From Bordetella pseudohinzii (GTDB taxonomy: Bacteria; Pseudomonadota; Gammaproteobacteria; Burkholderiales; Burkholderiaceae_B), in assembly GCF_000657795.2 (NCBI RefSeq), contig NZ_JHEP02000014.1:62001-126000 (forward strand): a stretch of DNA of 64,000 nt, in the 5' to 3' direction. This document shows positions 47,801-57,658 of this stretch, one piece after another. The notes under the pieces were generated by a model, which saw only the letters and a program-made list of their open reading frames with translations, ran no database searches and was not told where the DNA came from. Position 1 is the first letter of the stretch. Every line of letters starts with the position of its first letter. The translations under genes and the position numbers were made by a program.

Positions 47801-48429
47801 ATCAAACTCCGAGGGTTGGGTCTTGCGTCTTGCCTGCACCGGCTCACCGGCACCCTGGGTGGCTAGACGCGCGATTTCCTGGTCGGCACCATTGCCGGAC
47901 AGGATGGTTGCAGAAAACGGGTCGGCCGATCGCGCCCACGCCCGGGACCAGCCCGGCAACGCGCGCGACAAACCCAGACGACCGTCATGACGCAAAGGCC
48001 ATGGCAAGCCCGAACCGTTTTGTCGGCGGCGGAATCCGGCATCCTGGAATCAGGTCCCGGGGCATTTCAGCCGGACTCGCGTCCGCCGAACTTAAGCCGG
48101 GCGCCCACACCGCGCCTGCACCGCCGCTCAAAAACGTGATCGAAGCTTTGTGGGGACAGCTTGCGCCGCACCCATCGCGCCCGATTTCTGTTTTACTACT
48201 TACTTGACCTTGATACGCGCTTATCGTGTCTGCCCGCGTGTCCATGGACCACCCGGCGGCTCGGATAAGCAAATAGGCGTCTCGCGTTCCTTCGCAACAC
48301 AGACATACCAGCGCAAATCCCAAGCCCTCTGGGCCACCCAAGAACCCTGCTGCAGATACAAATAAGGCACGGTTTTCAAGGCAAGCCTATAATTCTACTA
48401 TTTTTCCAAGCCGATACTCAAGCTGATAC
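47801..48429. other. Gene-free 629-bp region between rpsB and map
   Basis: No convincing gene is present; the open frames here lack codon-usage character and recognisable motifs. It must hold the rpsB promoter and leader (minus strand) and the map promoter (plus strand). On the minus strand a small stem CGGAC/GTCCG closed by a GCGA tetraloop lies at 48072-48085. The right 100 bp are AT-richer and include a TATAAT box. Confidence 0.6.
48388..48393 (+). promoter_or_regulatory. Consensus -10 box (TATAAT) upstream of map
   Basis: A perfect TATAAT lies 37 bp before the map ATG in AT-rich sequence. No good -35 hexamer is seen at 17 bp, so an activator or an extended contact may compensate. Confidence 0.5.
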
Positions 48430-49251
48430 ATGGGCATAGTTACCGACCAGGCCGATCTGGCCAAGATGCGCGCCGCCTGCCAGGACGCCGCCAAGATTCT
48501 CGATTTCCTGACGCCGCACGTGAAACCCGGCGTGACCACGGGCGAACTCGACAAGCTGGCCCTGCAGTACCTGACCGAGGAACTCAAGGTGAAGTCCGCC
48601 ACGGTGGGCTATGCGCCGCCCGGCTACCCGCCCTTTCCCGGCGCCATCTGTACTTCGGTCAACCATCAGGTCTGCCATGGCATCCCGGGCGAAAAGGCCT
48701 TGAAAAATGGGGACGTCTTGAATATCGACGTCACCATCATCAAGGACGGCTGGTTTGGCGACACGAGCCGCATGTACTACGTGGGCGAGCCCAGCATCCT
48801 GGCGCGCCGCCTGACCGACATCACTTTCGAGTGCATGTGGAAAGGCATTTCCGCCGTGCGCAATGGCGCCACGCTGGGCGATGTCGGCCACGCCATCCAG
48901 AAACACGCCGAGGCGCAGGGTTTCTCGGTGGTGCGCGAGTTCTGCGGACACGGCATCGGGCAGCGCTTCCATGAGGACCCGCAGGTGCTGCACTACGGCA
49001 AGCCCGGCTCGGGCGTCAAGCTGCAGACCGGCATGCTGTTCACCATCGAGCCCATGATCAACGCCGGCCGGCGCGAAATCCGCCAGCTGGCCGACGGCTG
49101 GACGGTGGTCACGCGCGACCACAGCCTCTCGGCCCAGTGGGAGCACGCGATCTGCGTGACCGACACCGGCTGCGAGGTGCTGACCATCTCGCCCGGCATG
49201 CCCCGCCCTCCCGCCTTCGTGCCGGACACCGTCATCGTCCCGGCCATCTGA
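48430..49251 (+). CDS. map: Methionine aminopeptidase, type I
   Basis: A 273-residue metallopeptidase removing initiator methionine. Metal ligands are in NIDVTIIKDGWFGDTSRMY (two Asp), FCGHGIGQRFHEDP (His), FTIEPMINAG (Glu) and QWEHAICVTD (Glu). The opening MGIVTDQADLAKMRAACQDAAKIL is typical. No Shine-Dalgarno sequence is visible before the ATG, suggesting a short leader. The divergent rpsB-map order is widely conserved. glnD follows after 15 bp. Confidence 0.95.
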   Translation: MGIVTDQADLAKMRAACQDAAKILDFLTPHVKPGVTTGELDKLALQYLTEELKVKSATVGYAPPGYPPFPGAICTSVNHQVCHGIPGEKALKNGDVLNIDVTIIKDGWFGDTSRMYYVGEPSILARRLTDITFECMWKGISAVRNGATLGDVGHAIQKHAEAQGFSVVREFCGHGIGQRFHEDPQVLHYGKPGSGVKLQTGMLFTIEPMINAGRREIRQLADGWTVVTRDHSLSAQWEHAICVTDTGCEVLTISPGMPRPPAFVPDTVIVPAI

Positions 49252-49266
49252 CCCCGCAGGCCCCGC

Positions 49267-51864
49267 ATGACCCTCGCCGACCTCCAGTCCATCAAGGAAC
49301 GCATGCAGGCCGCGAGAGCGGCGGCGGTGGCCGATTTCCGGCGGCATCCCCGCCCGGACACGCTGCTGTCAGAGCTGCGCCGCATCGTCGACCAGGCGCT
49401 GCGCGACTTGCTCAAGCTCTGTCCGCTGCCGCCCGGGGCCACGCTGGCCGCCGTGGGCGGCTATGGCCGCGGCGAGCTGTATCCGCATTCGGACGTGGAT
49501 CTGCTCATCCTCCTGCCCCAGCCCCCTTCGGCAAGCGAGGCCGGCACGATTGAAACCCTGGTGGCCGCGCTCTGGGACCTGGGCCTGGAGCCCGGACACA
49601 GCGTGCGCACCCTGGCCGACTGCGAGGCCGAAGCCGCCGCCGACATCACGGTGGAGACCGCGCTGCTCGAATCGCGCTGGCTGGCCGGCAGCCGCGGCCT
49701 CATGAAGCAGTTCGAGGCGGCCATGACGGCCAGGCTGGATCCCCGGGCCTTCTTCCAGGCCAAGCGGGTCGAGATGCAGCAGCGCCATGCCCGCTATCAA
49801 GACACCCCCTACGCGCTCGAACCCAACAGCAAGGAATCGCCCGGCGGCCTGCGCGACCTCCAGGTCATCCTGTGGATGGCGCGCGCGGCCGGCTTTGGCC
49901 GCAACTGGCGCGCCGTGGCCCAGGCCGGGTTGCTGACGGCCTCCGAGGCGCGCGACCTGCGCCGCGCCGAACAGGCGTTCAAGCGGCTGCGCATCGAACT
50001 GCATCTGCTCACGGGGCGGCGCGAGGACAGGCTGCTGTTCGACCTGCAGCCCGCCCTGGCCGAGGTCTATGGCATCCGCTCGACCGCCACGCGCCGCGCC
50101 AGCGAGCTGCTGATGCAGCGCTACTACTGGGCCGCCCGCCTGGTCACCCAGCTCAACGCCATCCTGGTGCAGAACATCGAGGAAAGGCTGCTGCCGCGCC
50201 CGGCCAGCGAGGCGCGCGACATCGACGAGGATTTCCGCAGCCTGCACGAGCGCCTGGACATCATTCGCGAGGATTGCTTCGAGCGCAATCCGACCCTGTT
50301 GCTGCGCGCCTTCCTGGTCATGCAGCAGCATCCCGAACTGACCGGCATGTCGGCGCGCACCCTGCGCGCCATCTGGCATTCGCGCCACCGCATCGACGCG
50401 CAATTCCGCCGCAATCCGGTCAACCGCAAGCTGTTCCTGCAGATCCTGCAGCAGCCGCGCGGCATCGTGCACGAGCTGCGCCGCATGACCATGCTGAACA
50501 TCCTGCCGCGTTATCTGCCGGTGTTCCGCCGCATCGTCGGGCAGATGCAGCATGATCTGTTCCACGTCTATACCGTCGACCAGCACACCCTGGCGGTGAT
50601 CCGCAACCTGCGCCGCTTCACCATGCCCGAGCATGCCTCGGAATACCCCCTGGCCAGCCAGGTCATGGCGGGACTGGACCGCCATTGGCTGCTTTACGTG
50701 GCGGCGCTGTTTCACGATATCGCCAAGGGCCGGGGCGGCGATCACTCCGAACTGGGCGCGCGCGACGTGCGGCGGTTCGCGCACGAGCACGGCCTGGCGC
50801 CCGAAGACGCCGAATTGGTCGAATTCCTGGTGCGCCAGCACCTGCTGATGTCGGCCGTCGCCCAGAAGCGCGACCTGTCGGATCCCGAAGTGATCAATGA
50901 TTTCGCGCGCCAGGTCAAGGACGAACGCCACCTTGGCGCCCTCTACCTGCTGACGGTGGCCGATATCCGCGGCACCAGCCCCAAGGTGTGGAATGCCTGG
51001 AAGGGCAAACTGCTCGAAGACCTCTACCGCCTGACGCTCATCGCCCTGGGCGGCACGCAGGACGCGCATACCGTGCTGGCCGACCGCAAGGAAGAGGCGG
51101 CGCGGCTGCTGCGCCTGGCCGGCCTGCGCGACGATGCCCGCGAAGCCTTCTGGAAGCAGCTGGACGTGGCCTATTTCCTGCGCCATGACGCCTCGGAAAT
51201 CGCCTGGCACACACGCCATCTCTACTACCAGGCCCAGCCCGAGGAAGCCGTGGTCAAGGTGCGCCCCACCGAAGAGGGCGCGGGCCTGCAGATCATGGTC
51301 TACACCCGCGATACGCCGGACCTCTTCATGAACACCTGCGGCTATTTCGACGGCAAGGCCTTCAGCATCCAGGACGCGCGCATCCACACCACGCGCCAGG
51401 GCTGGGCGCTGGACAGCTTCATCGTGCTGCCGACCGAGGCCCTGCCCGACCTGCGCGCCCAGGCCGCCCTGGTCGAACATGAACTGGGCGAACGGCTGCG
51501 CGAGGCGCGCGGCGACACGCCACGGGCCCGCGGCCACGGCCATCACCGCAGCCGGCAGTCGCGCCTGTCGCGGGTGTTCCCGGTCATGCCGCAGGCCGAG
51601 CTGCATCCCGACGAGCGCAGCCAGTCCTGGCGCCTGTCGGTCACCGCCACCGACCGGCCCGGCCTGCTCTACGCACTGGCCAAGGTCTTTGCCGAGAATG
51701 GCGTGGACCTCATCATGGCCAAGGTCATGACCCTGGGCGACCGGGTCGAGGATGTCTTCATCATTTCCGGCGCCGTGCTTGAGCGCCCCCGGACGCAGAT
51801 GCAGTTCGAGCATGCGGTGCTGGATGCCCTGGCCGGCGAAGAGCCCCAGCAAAAGGCGGCCTGA
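49267..51864 (+). CDS. glnD: Bifunctional uridylyltransferase/uridylyl-removing enzyme GlnD
   Basis: An 865-residue nitrogen sensor that uridylylates PII proteins when glutamine is low and deuridylylates them when it is high. The nucleotidyltransferase motif GGYGRGELYPHSDVD is at 64-78. An HD domain with ALFHDIAKGRGGDHSELG (about 480-500) removes UMP. Two C-terminal ACT domains (about 690-770 and 785-855, the latter SVTATDRPGLLYALAKVFAENGVDL) bind glutamine. A basic HGHHRSRQSRL linker lies between the ACT domains. Confidence 0.96.
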   Translation: MTLADLQSIKERMQAARAAAVADFRRHPRPDTLLSELRRIVDQALRDLLKLCPLPPGATLAAVGGYGRGELYPHSDVDLLILLPQPPSASEAGTIETLVAALWDLGLEPGHSVRTLADCEAEAAADITVETALLESRWLAGSRGLMKQFEAAMTARLDPRAFFQAKRVEMQQRHARYQDTPYALEPNSKESPGGLRDLQVILWMARAAGFGRNWRAVAQAGLLTASEARDLRRAEQAFKRLRIELHLLTGRREDRLLFDLQPALAEVYGIRSTATRRASELLMQRYYWAARLVTQLNAILVQNIEERLLPRPASEARDIDEDFRSLHERLDIIREDCFERNPTLLLRAFLVMQQHPELTGMSARTLRAIWHSRHRIDAQFRRNPVNRKLFLQILQQPRGIVHELRRMTMLNILPRYLPVFRRIVGQMQHDLFHVYTVDQHTLAVIRNLRRFTMPEHASEYPLASQVMAGLDRHWLLYVAALFHDIAKGRGGDHSELGARDVRRFAHEHGLAPEDAELVEFLVRQHLLMSAVAQKRDLSDPEVINDFARQVKDERHLGALYLLTVADIRGTSPKVWNAWKGKLLEDLYRLTLIALGGTQDAHTVLADRKEEAARLLRLAGLRDDAREAFWKQLDVAYFLRHDASEIAWHTRHLYYQAQPEEAVVKVRPTEEGAGLQIMVYTRDTPDLFMNTCGYFDGKAFSIQDARIHTTRQGWALDSFIVLPTEALPDLRAQAALVEHELGERLREARGDTPRARGHGHHRSRQSRLSRVFPVMPQAELHPDERSQSWRLSVTATDRPGLLYALAKVFAENGVDLIMAKVMTLGDRVEDVFIISGAVLERPRTQMQFEHAVLDALAGEEPQQKAA

Positions 51865-51911
51865 AAAGGGACAAAACGCATACAATCGGTTTTTCCCCGG
51901 CCGCTGAGCGT

Positions 51912-52625
51912 ATGGCGTACACCGACTATGCCTTGATCCTGGGCCGCAGCTTCCTGTTCGCGCTGGCGACGCTGCTGCCCTTTCTGAACCCGCCGGCCAT
52001 CGCGCCCATCTTCTGGACGATGACCGCGGGCGCCTCCACCGCCACGCGCACCGCCCTGGCCAAGCGGGTGGCGATCAATGTGGCGGCCATGCTGACCGTG
52101 GCCATGGTGGCCGGCAACGTCGTCCTGAGTTTCTTCGGCATTTCGCTGGCCATCGTGCGCGTGGGCGGCGGCATACTGGTCATGTACAGCGCCTGGCGCC
52201 TGGTCAATTCGCCAGATGGCGACAGCGGCCGCGTGGCCCGCATGGCCGAGCCCTTCACCAGCGAGACCGCCCAGGCCCGCGCCTTCTATCCGCTGACCTT
52301 TCCCATTACCTGCGGGCCCGGCTCCATCGCGGCGGCCATCACGGTGGGCGCCTCGCTCAGCGATGATGACCGCCTGGTCAGCCTGCTGCGCCTGGGCGGC
52401 TCCCTGCCCGGCGTCATGGCGGTGTCGCTGACGCTGTATGTCTGCCTGCGGTTTGCCGCGCAGATCCTGCACCGGCTGGGCGAAAACGGCACCGCCGTCT
52501 TCATGCGCATGTCGGCCTTCATCATGCTTTGCCTGGGCGTGCAGATCTTCTGGGATGGCGCGCGCGAACTTTTACTGGCGATGCTTGCCCAATCCGCGCT
52601 AGCCATTCCTGTGCCCAAATCCTAG
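51912..52625 (+). CDS. MarC family membrane protein
   Basis: A 237-residue inner-membrane protein with about six transmembrane helices. The repeated MarC motifs are LLPFLNPPAIAPIFWTMT and FYPLTFPITCGPGSIAAAI, each with the conserved proline/glycine turn. Members are called multiple-antibiotic-resistance related by name only; the function and substrate are unknown. It follows glnD by 47 bp and precedes dsbB by 15 bp. Confidence 0.88.
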   Translation: MAYTDYALILGRSFLFALATLLPFLNPPAIAPIFWTMTAGASTATRTALAKRVAINVAAMLTVAMVAGNVVLSFFGISLAIVRVGGGILVMYSAWRLVNSPDGDSGRVARMAEPFTSETAQARAFYPLTFPITCGPGSIAAAITVGASLSDDDRLVSLLRLGGSLPGVMAVSLTLYVCLRFAAQILHRLGENGTAVFMRMSAFIMLCLGVQIFWDGARELLLAMLAQSALAIPVPKS

Positions 52626-52640
52626 GAGGGATCAAACAAC

Positions 52641-53126
52641 ATGACGACCCATGCCTCCCCCGCCCGCCGGCGCCTGCTGCTGCTCATCGCCCTGTTCTGC
52701 TTCGGCGCGATCGGCCTGGCGCTGATCTCGCAATACGCCTTCGACATGGCGCCCTGCGCCTGGTGCGTGCTGCAGCGCCTGATCTATCTGGGCATCGGCA
52801 TACTGGCCCTGGTGGCCGCCTATGCGCCCCCCCTGGCCTCGCGCCTGGGCGCGCTGCTGATCGCGGTGCTGTCGGCCTGCGGCGTGGCCGCGGCCTGGTA
52901 TCAGTACAGCGTCGCGTCCAAGATGCTGTCCTGCGACCAGACCTTCGCCGACCGCTTCATGAGCGCGTCCGGCCTGGACGGCGCCCTGCCTTCGGTATTC
53001 GGCATCTTCGCCACCTGCATGGACGCCGCGGTGAGCGTGCTGGGCATCGAATACGCGATCTGGAGCCTGGCCTTGTTCGTGGTCGTGTTTTTCATGGCCA
53101 TCGCCGCCTTGCGCATGCGCGCCTGA
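52641..53126 (+). CDS. dsbB: Disulfide bond formation protein B
   Basis: A 161-residue four-helix inner-membrane quinone reductase that reoxidises DsbA. The first periplasmic Cys pair is PCAWC; the second pair lies in the other loop, LSCDQTF and FATCMDA. QRLIYLGIGIL corresponds to the quinone-proximal helix region. It is closed by a strong bidirectional terminator shared with purF. Confidence 0.93.
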   Translation: MTTHASPARRRLLLLIALFCFGAIGLALISQYAFDMAPCAWCVLQRLIYLGIGILALVAAYAPPLASRLGALLIAVLSACGVAAAWYQYSVASKMLSCDQTFADRFMSASGLDGALPSVFGIFATCMDAAVSVLGIEYAIWSLALFVVVFFMAIAALRMRA

Positions 53127-53161
53127 ACGCCCGCTGGGCCTGCTGACGGCGGGGCAAAAGA

Positions 53162-53189
53162 AAAACCCCTGGCAAACGCCAGGGGTTTT
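53162..53189. terminator. Bidirectional terminator between dsbB and purF
   Basis: The stem AAAACCCCTGGC/GCCAGGGGTTTT (12 bp, 4-base loop AAAC) has A-run and T-run ends, so it works in both directions. The two genes converge on it. Confidence 0.92.
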
Positions 53190-53235
53190 CAGCAGCCTCA
53201 AGCGGCCGCCAGGCCGCTTTTTCTTGGCGCCTGGC

Positions 53236-54756
53236 TCAGGCGTCGTTGGCCGCGTAGCCCATGTTGAACTGCAGCCCGCCGGCCTCCTCCTCGCCGGCCG
53301 AGGAGTCGCGCGACTGGCCCAGGCGAGCCAGGTACTCGGCCGTGATATCGCCGGTGATGTACTCGCCGTCGAAGCAGGAAGCCTCGAAGCGCTTGAGCGC
53401 GGGATTGATGTCGCGCACGGCCTGCTGCATATCGTGCAGGTCCTGGTAGATGAGCGCGTCGGCGCCGATGGCGCGCGCGATTTCTTCGTCGCTGCGGCCC
53501 GTGGCGATGAGTTCCTTCTGGGTGGGCATGTCGATGCCATACACATTGGGGAAACGCACCGGAGGCGCGGCCGAGGCGAAATACACCTTGTTGGCGCCGG
53601 CGGCGCGCGCCATGTCGACGATTTCACGGCTGGTGGTGCCGCGCACGATGGAATCATCGACCAGCAGCACGTTCTTGCCCTTGAACTCCATGCCGATGGC
53701 ATTGAGCTTCTGGCGCACGGATTTACGGCGCACCGCCTGGCCCGGCATGATGAAGGTGCGGCCGACGTAGCGGTTCTTGATCAGGCCCTCCCGGTAATCG
53801 AGGTTCAGGCGGGCGGCCAGCTGCATGGCGGCCGGGCGCGAGGAATCAGGGATGGGCATGACCACATCGATGTCACCCAGGCGCATGTTGCGGGCCACCT
53901 TGTCTGCCAGGTACTCGCCCATGCGCAGGCGCGCATCGTAGACCGACACGCCGTCTATCATCGAGTCCGGACGCGCGAAATAGACGTACTCGAAAATGCA
54001 GGGCACGAGCTCGGCGTTCTCGGCGCACTGTCGGCTGGCCAGGCGGCCGTCAAGGTCGATGAACACCGCCTCGCCGGGCTGCACATCGCGCACGAAGCTG
54101 AAACCGCTGCCTTCCAGGGCGACGGACTCGGATGCGACCATCCACTCGACGCCCTCGTCGGTGTCCTGGCGGCCGATGCACAGCGGGCGGATGCCATGCG
54201 GATCGCGGAAGGCCAGCAGGCCGTAGCCGGAGATCTGGGCCACCACGGCGTAGGCGCCGCGCACGCGCTTGTGCAGGGCCGAAACCGCCCGGAAGATGGC
54301 GTCGTCGTCCAGCGACACGCCGCTGGCGGCCGATTGCAGCTCGTGCGCCAGCACATTGAGCAGCACTTCGGAATCCGAATTGGTGTTGATGTGGCGGCGG
54401 TCGACCCGGTAGAGCGACTCGCGCAGCTCGCGCCAGTTGGTCAGGTTGCCGTTGTGCGCGAACATGATGCCGAAGGGGGCATTCACGTAGAAGGGCTGGG
54501 CTTCTTCTTCGCTGGCGCTGGAACCCGCGGTCGGGTAGCGAACCTGGCCCACCCCGCTGGTGCCGGGCAGCGCCCGCATGTTGCGCGTGCGGAAGACGTC
54601 GCGCACAAGGCCGTGGGCCTTGTACATATTGAAGTGATTGCCGTGCATCGTTGCGATGCCCGCGGCGTCCTGGCCGCGGTGCTGCAACAACAGCAGGCTG
54701 TCATAGAGCAGCTGGTTGACCGGCCCGCGCCCGATGACCCCGACGATTCCACACAT
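53236..54756 (-). CDS. purF: Amidophosphoribosyltransferase
   Basis: A 506-residue enzyme for the first committed purine step. The Ntn glutaminase nucleophile is Cys2 (MCGIVGVIG), with [11 protein letters not shown] and [14 protein letters not shown]. The PRTase PRPP motif is [19 protein letters not shown]. The C-terminal 20 residues are acidic. It lies 42 bp downstream of cvpA, the standard partnership. Confidence 0.96.
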   Translation of the reverse strand: MCGIVGVIGRGPVNQLLYDSLLLLQHRGQDAAGIATMHGNHFNMYKAHGLVRDVFRTRNMRALPGTSGVGQVRYPTAGSSASEEEAQPFYVNAPFGIMFAHNGNLTNWRELRESLYRVDRRHINTNSDSEVLLNVLAHELQSAASGVSLDDDAIFRAVSALHKRVRGAYAVVAQISGYGLLAFRDPHGIRPLCIGRQDTDEGVEWMVASESVALEGSGFSFVRDVQPGEAVFIDLDGRLASRQCAENAELVPCIFEYVYFARPDSMIDGVSVYDARLRMGEYLADKVARNMRLGDIDVVMPIPDSSRPAAMQLAARLNLDYREGLIKNRYVGRTFIMPGQAVRRKSVRQKLNAIGMEFKGKNVLLVDDSIVRGTTSREIVDMARAAGANKVYFASAAPPVRFPNVYGIDMPTQKELIATGRSDEEIARAIGADALIYQDLHDMQQAVRDINPALKRFEASCFDGEYITGDITAEYLARLGQSRDSSAGEEEAGGLQFNMGYAANDA

Positions 54757-54798
54757 GGTGAGTTCCTAGTAGAGATAAAACGTAAAACAATCAGTAAT

Positions 54799-55287
54799 TC
54801 AGTACGGCAGCCAGGTCGCCAGCGACGGCGGCAGCGCGGCCTTCAGGTGCTTGACCGCCTCGGTGGCCGAGTGCGAGAACATGGCTTCCTTCCACCAGGT
54901 TTCTTCGGGCAGCGGCGTATAGCCGGCCAGCGCCACCAGCACCACGATGATGAGCAGGCCACGCGCCAGCCCGAACACCGCGCCCAGGCCGTGGTCGGCG
55001 GGCGACAGCCCCGTGCTGCGGATCAGCGCGCCCAGCGTCATGTTGACCAGGCCCACGGCCAGCAGCACGATGATGAAGACCGCCGCGTAAGACACGCCCA
55101 TGCGCAGCACACCGGTTTCGATATAGGGTTGCAACCAGGTATAGACCGTGGGCCCCCACCAGATCGCCGCGGCGAAAGCCAGCAGATAGGCCACCAGCGA
55201 AAGCATTTCCTTCAGCAGGCCGCGCACCAGGCCCAGGATGCCCGACACGGCCAGAATCGCCATCACGACGAAGTCGAAGCCGGTCAC
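54799..55287 (-). CDS. cvpA: CvpA family membrane protein
   Basis: A 162-residue inner-membrane protein with four hydrophobic segments; FDFVVMAILAVSGILGLVRGLLKEMLSL is the characteristic N-terminus and DHGLGAVFGLARGLLIIVVLVAL the conserved later helix. Named for colicin V production, it influences envelope homeostasis in several bacteria. Its start overlaps the SPOR gene stop by 4 bp. Confidence 0.92.
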   Translation of the reverse strand: MTGFDFVVMAILAVSGILGLVRGLLKEMLSLVAYLLAFAAAIWWGPTVYTWLQPYIETGVLRMGVSYAAVFIIVLLAVGLVNMTLGALIRSTGLSPADHGLGAVFGLARGLLIIVVLVALAGYTPLPEETWWKEAMFSHSATEAVKHLKAALPPSLATWLPY

Positions 55288-56099
55288 TGGGCAGCGATAA
55301 AGCCGTTGTCATAACCCAGGGTGCGCAGACGCGCCTGGGCAGCCTGGGCCGCTTCGCGCGAGGGAAAAGGCCCCACGCGCAGCCGGTATTGCTGCTTGCC
55401 ATTGATACTGGCCTGTTCGACAAAGGCGTTGGTCACGCCCGCCTGGTGCAGTTTGCCGCGGCGCTCTTGCGCATCGGCCTGCGTGGTATAGGACGCCACC
55501 TGCAGCACAAAGTTGCCGTTGGCGGCGGGCTTGGCGGCAGGTTTGGCCGCCGGCGCCGGCGTGGCGCGGCCCTCTAGCAGGGCCAGGGCGCGCGCGCCGT
55601 CGTCGGAACGCGCGGCGGTATCGGTCTTGGGCTTGTCGGCCGGCTTGGCCGCGGGCGGCTTTTCGGCCGGCTTGGGCGGCTCGGCGGGCTTGGGCGGCGG
55701 CGTGGTCGCGGCCACCGGCGGCGGCGCGGCTGGCGCTGGTGGCGCGGGCGGCTCGACATGGGGAGCGGCGGCCTGCGGCTCGGGCGGCTGCGCGCCTTCG
55801 GCCGGCGGCGGGACCGCGGGCGCCTGCGGCGGCGCGGCCGCGGGCTCGGAGACGTTGGGCTGGTAGGGGCTGTTGCGGTCCGGGATGCGAACCGGGATAT
55901 CGTCGGCGACCGGCACCGGCTCGGAGTCGAGCATCATGGGCAGCACGATGACCGCGGCCAGCACCAGGGCGATGGCCCCGGCCAGGCGGCGCCGCGCGCG
56001 GCCCCGCAACTCGGCCGCCTGGGCCTCGCTGGAGACCGACGGACGCGGCCGGGAGGGCGAGGATTCGGAGGCGGAATCTTTGCGTGTGAACAAACCCAT
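55284..56099 (-). CDS. SPOR domain cell-division-associated protein (DedD-like)
   Basis: A 271-residue single-pass protein: a basic cytoplasmic start, one transmembrane helix (about 39-57), a long Pro/Ala-rich periplasmic linker (about 80-180), and a C-terminal SPOR domain (about 195-271, NFVLQVASYTTQADAQERRGKL and RVGPFPSREAAQAAQARL). SPOR domains bind denuded peptidoglycan at the septum. ATG 56099 is preferred; a GTG at 56108 is closer to the AGGA sequence. The folC-SPOR-cvpA-purF order matches E. coli folC-dedD-cvpA-purF. Confidence 0.9.
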   Translation of the reverse strand: MGLFTRKDSASESSPSRPRPSVSSEAQAAELRGRARRRLAGAIALVLAAVIVLPMMLDSEPVPVADDIPVRIPDRNSPYQPNVSEPAAAPPQAPAVPPPAEGAQPPEPQAAAPHVEPPAPPAPAAPPPVAATTPPPKPAEPPKPAEKPPAAKPADKPKTDTAARSDDGARALALLEGRATPAPAAKPAAKPAANGNFVLQVASYTTQADAQERRGKLHQAGVTNAFVEQASINGKQQYRLRVGPFPSREAAQAAQARLRTLGYDNGFIAAQ

Positions 56100-56215
56100 G
56101 GAACTCACATCCTGGCGGCCGGCGCGGCGGGAACCCTCCCGCTGCGCGCAAGCCCGCGGTTGCTGGCGCCGGGCCTTCGCATGTGACGGCGGTGTCGCGG
56201 CATGGCTAGCGTTGT

Positions 56216-57520
56216 CTATGCCTTGCGGCCCAATGCCTGCAAAACGCCGGCAACCGTAAGGAAAGACCCAAACACTACGATTCTATCACCCTCCCCCGCC
56301 TTTTCGCGCGCGGCGGCATAGGCCTGGGCGGGGTCGTCATAGGCGGTTACGCTTGGCGCTTCGGCGCCGGCTGGCGAGGGCGGCAGCGCCTGCCTGACCC
56401 GCTCGGCCAAGATAGCGCCATCGGCGCCGCGCGGCCCGGGCAGACCCGCGCAATACCAGTGGTCGATGCGGCTGCCCAGCTTGGCGATCACGCCCGGCAA
56501 GTCCTTGTCGCTGAGCATGCCGAACACGGCGTGCGTATAGGGGTGGAAACCCATGTTGTCCAGGTTCTGCGCCAGCACGGCCGCGGCATGCGGATTGTGC
56601 GCGACATCCAGGATGACCGTGGGCTGGCCGGGCAGGATCTGGAAGCGGCCGGGCAGACTGGCCTGCAACAGGCCCAGGCGCACGGCCTGCTGGGGCACCG
56701 GCAGACGCATGCGCACCGACTCCAGCGCGGCCAGCGCCGCCGAGGCATTGAGCAGCTGATTGGCGCCGCGCAGCGCCGGATAGCCCAGCGAACTGCGGCG
56801 CACGTCGCGGCCGCCATAAGCCCATTGCTGGCGGTCGCCCGAATAATTGAAGTCGCGCCCGAAGAGCCAGAGGTCGGCGCCGATGGCCGTGGCGTGGTCG
56901 ATCAGGCTTTGCGGCGGCACGGGATCGCTGCAGATGGCCGGCCGGCCGGCGCGATAAATATGGGCTTTTTCGAAGCCTATCTTCTCGCGCGTATCGCCCA
57001 GGTAATCCATGTGGTCGAGGTCCACGCTGGTGACGATGGCGACATCCGCGTCGATGATGTTGACCGCATCCAGCCGCCCGCCCAGACCGACCTCGAGCAC
57101 GACCGCATCCAGGCGGGACTGCGCGAACAGGCGCAGGATGGCCAGCGTGGTGAATTCGAAGTAGGTCAGGCTGGTGTCGCCGCGCGCGGCCTCCACGACC
57201 TGGAACTGCTCGACCAGCGCGGCGTCGGAGGCGATTTCGCCATTGACGCGGGCGCGCTCATTGAAGTCGATGAGATGGGGCGAGGTGTAGAGCCCGACGC
57301 GGTAGCCGGCCGACAGCAGGATGGCTTCCAGCATGGCGCAGGTCGAGCCTTTGCCGTTGGTGCCGCCCACCGTGAAGGTCACCGCGTCCAGACGCAGATC
57401 GAGGCGATCGGCCACCGCCTTGACGCGCTCCAGGCCGAGATCGATGGTCTTGGCGTGCAGGGACTCTAGGTAATGCAGCCAGTCGGCAAGGCCGGCTGTG
57501 GCGTCGGGACGGGAGGGCAT
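56216..57520 (-). CDS. folC: Bifunctional folylpolyglutamate/dihydrofolate synthase
   Basis: A 434-residue Mur-ligase-family enzyme adding glutamate to dihydropteroate and folates. The P-loop GTNGKGST is at 53-60, followed by LYTSPHLIDFNERARVNG and DHMDYLGDTREKIGFEKAHI, which identify FolC. No strong ribosome site is seen; ATG 57520 is chosen over a GTG 9 bp upstream. accD, which usually precedes folC, is not here: a divergent catabolic operon lies immediately upstream instead. Confidence 0.94.
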   Translation of the reverse strand: MPSRPDATAGLADWLHYLESLHAKTIDLGLERVKAVADRLDLRLDAVTFTVGGTNGKGSTCAMLEAILLSAGYRVGLYTSPHLIDFNERARVNGEIASDAALVEQFQVVEAARGDTSLTYFEFTTLAILRLFAQSRLDAVVLEVGLGGRLDAVNIIDADVAIVTSVDLDHMDYLGDTREKIGFEKAHIYRAGRPAICSDPVPPQSLIDHATAIGADLWLFGRDFNYSGDRQQWAYGGRDVRRSSLGYPALRGANQLLNASAALAALESVRMRLPVPQQAVRLGLLQASLPGRFQILPGQPTVILDVAHNPHAAAVLAQNLDNMGFHPYTHAVFGMLSDKDLPGVIAKLGSRIDHWYCAGLPGPRGADGAILAERVRQALPPSPAGAEAPSVTAYDDPAQAYAAAREKAGEGDRIVVFGSFLTVAGVLQALGRKA

Positions 57521-57640
57521 GGCGGACACGAGAGTAAGACAGCCCTCATTTTAGCAGGGACACCTCCGTACTTACCCGGGTGTCTCCCAGGGAAATATCC
57601 GCCGTTGGTCCGATCGGGGCTTGCCGTGATTTTTCTCATA

Positions 57641-57658
57641 TGTGAAACTATTTTCACA
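57641..57658. promoter_or_regulatory. TGTGAAA-N4-TTTCACA operator upstream of cupin operon
   Basis: A perfect 7-bp-arm palindrome (spacer CTAT) lies 24-41 bp before the cupin start, in an AT-rich stretch, and overlaps where the core promoter would be. It is a good candidate for repressor control of the cupin-Bug-CoA-transferase-ACAD operon, perhaps by the IclR protein at 61452 (inference). Confidence 0.5.

Noticed and set aside
47985-48341. 118-codon minus-strand frame in the rpsB upstream region
   Set aside because: No ribosome site, no motif and irregular composition; more likely part of the rpsB leader.
49369-51885. 838-codon minus-strand open frame opposite glnD
   Set aside because: GlnD on the plus strand has complete NT, HD and ACT motifs; the opposite frame has none.
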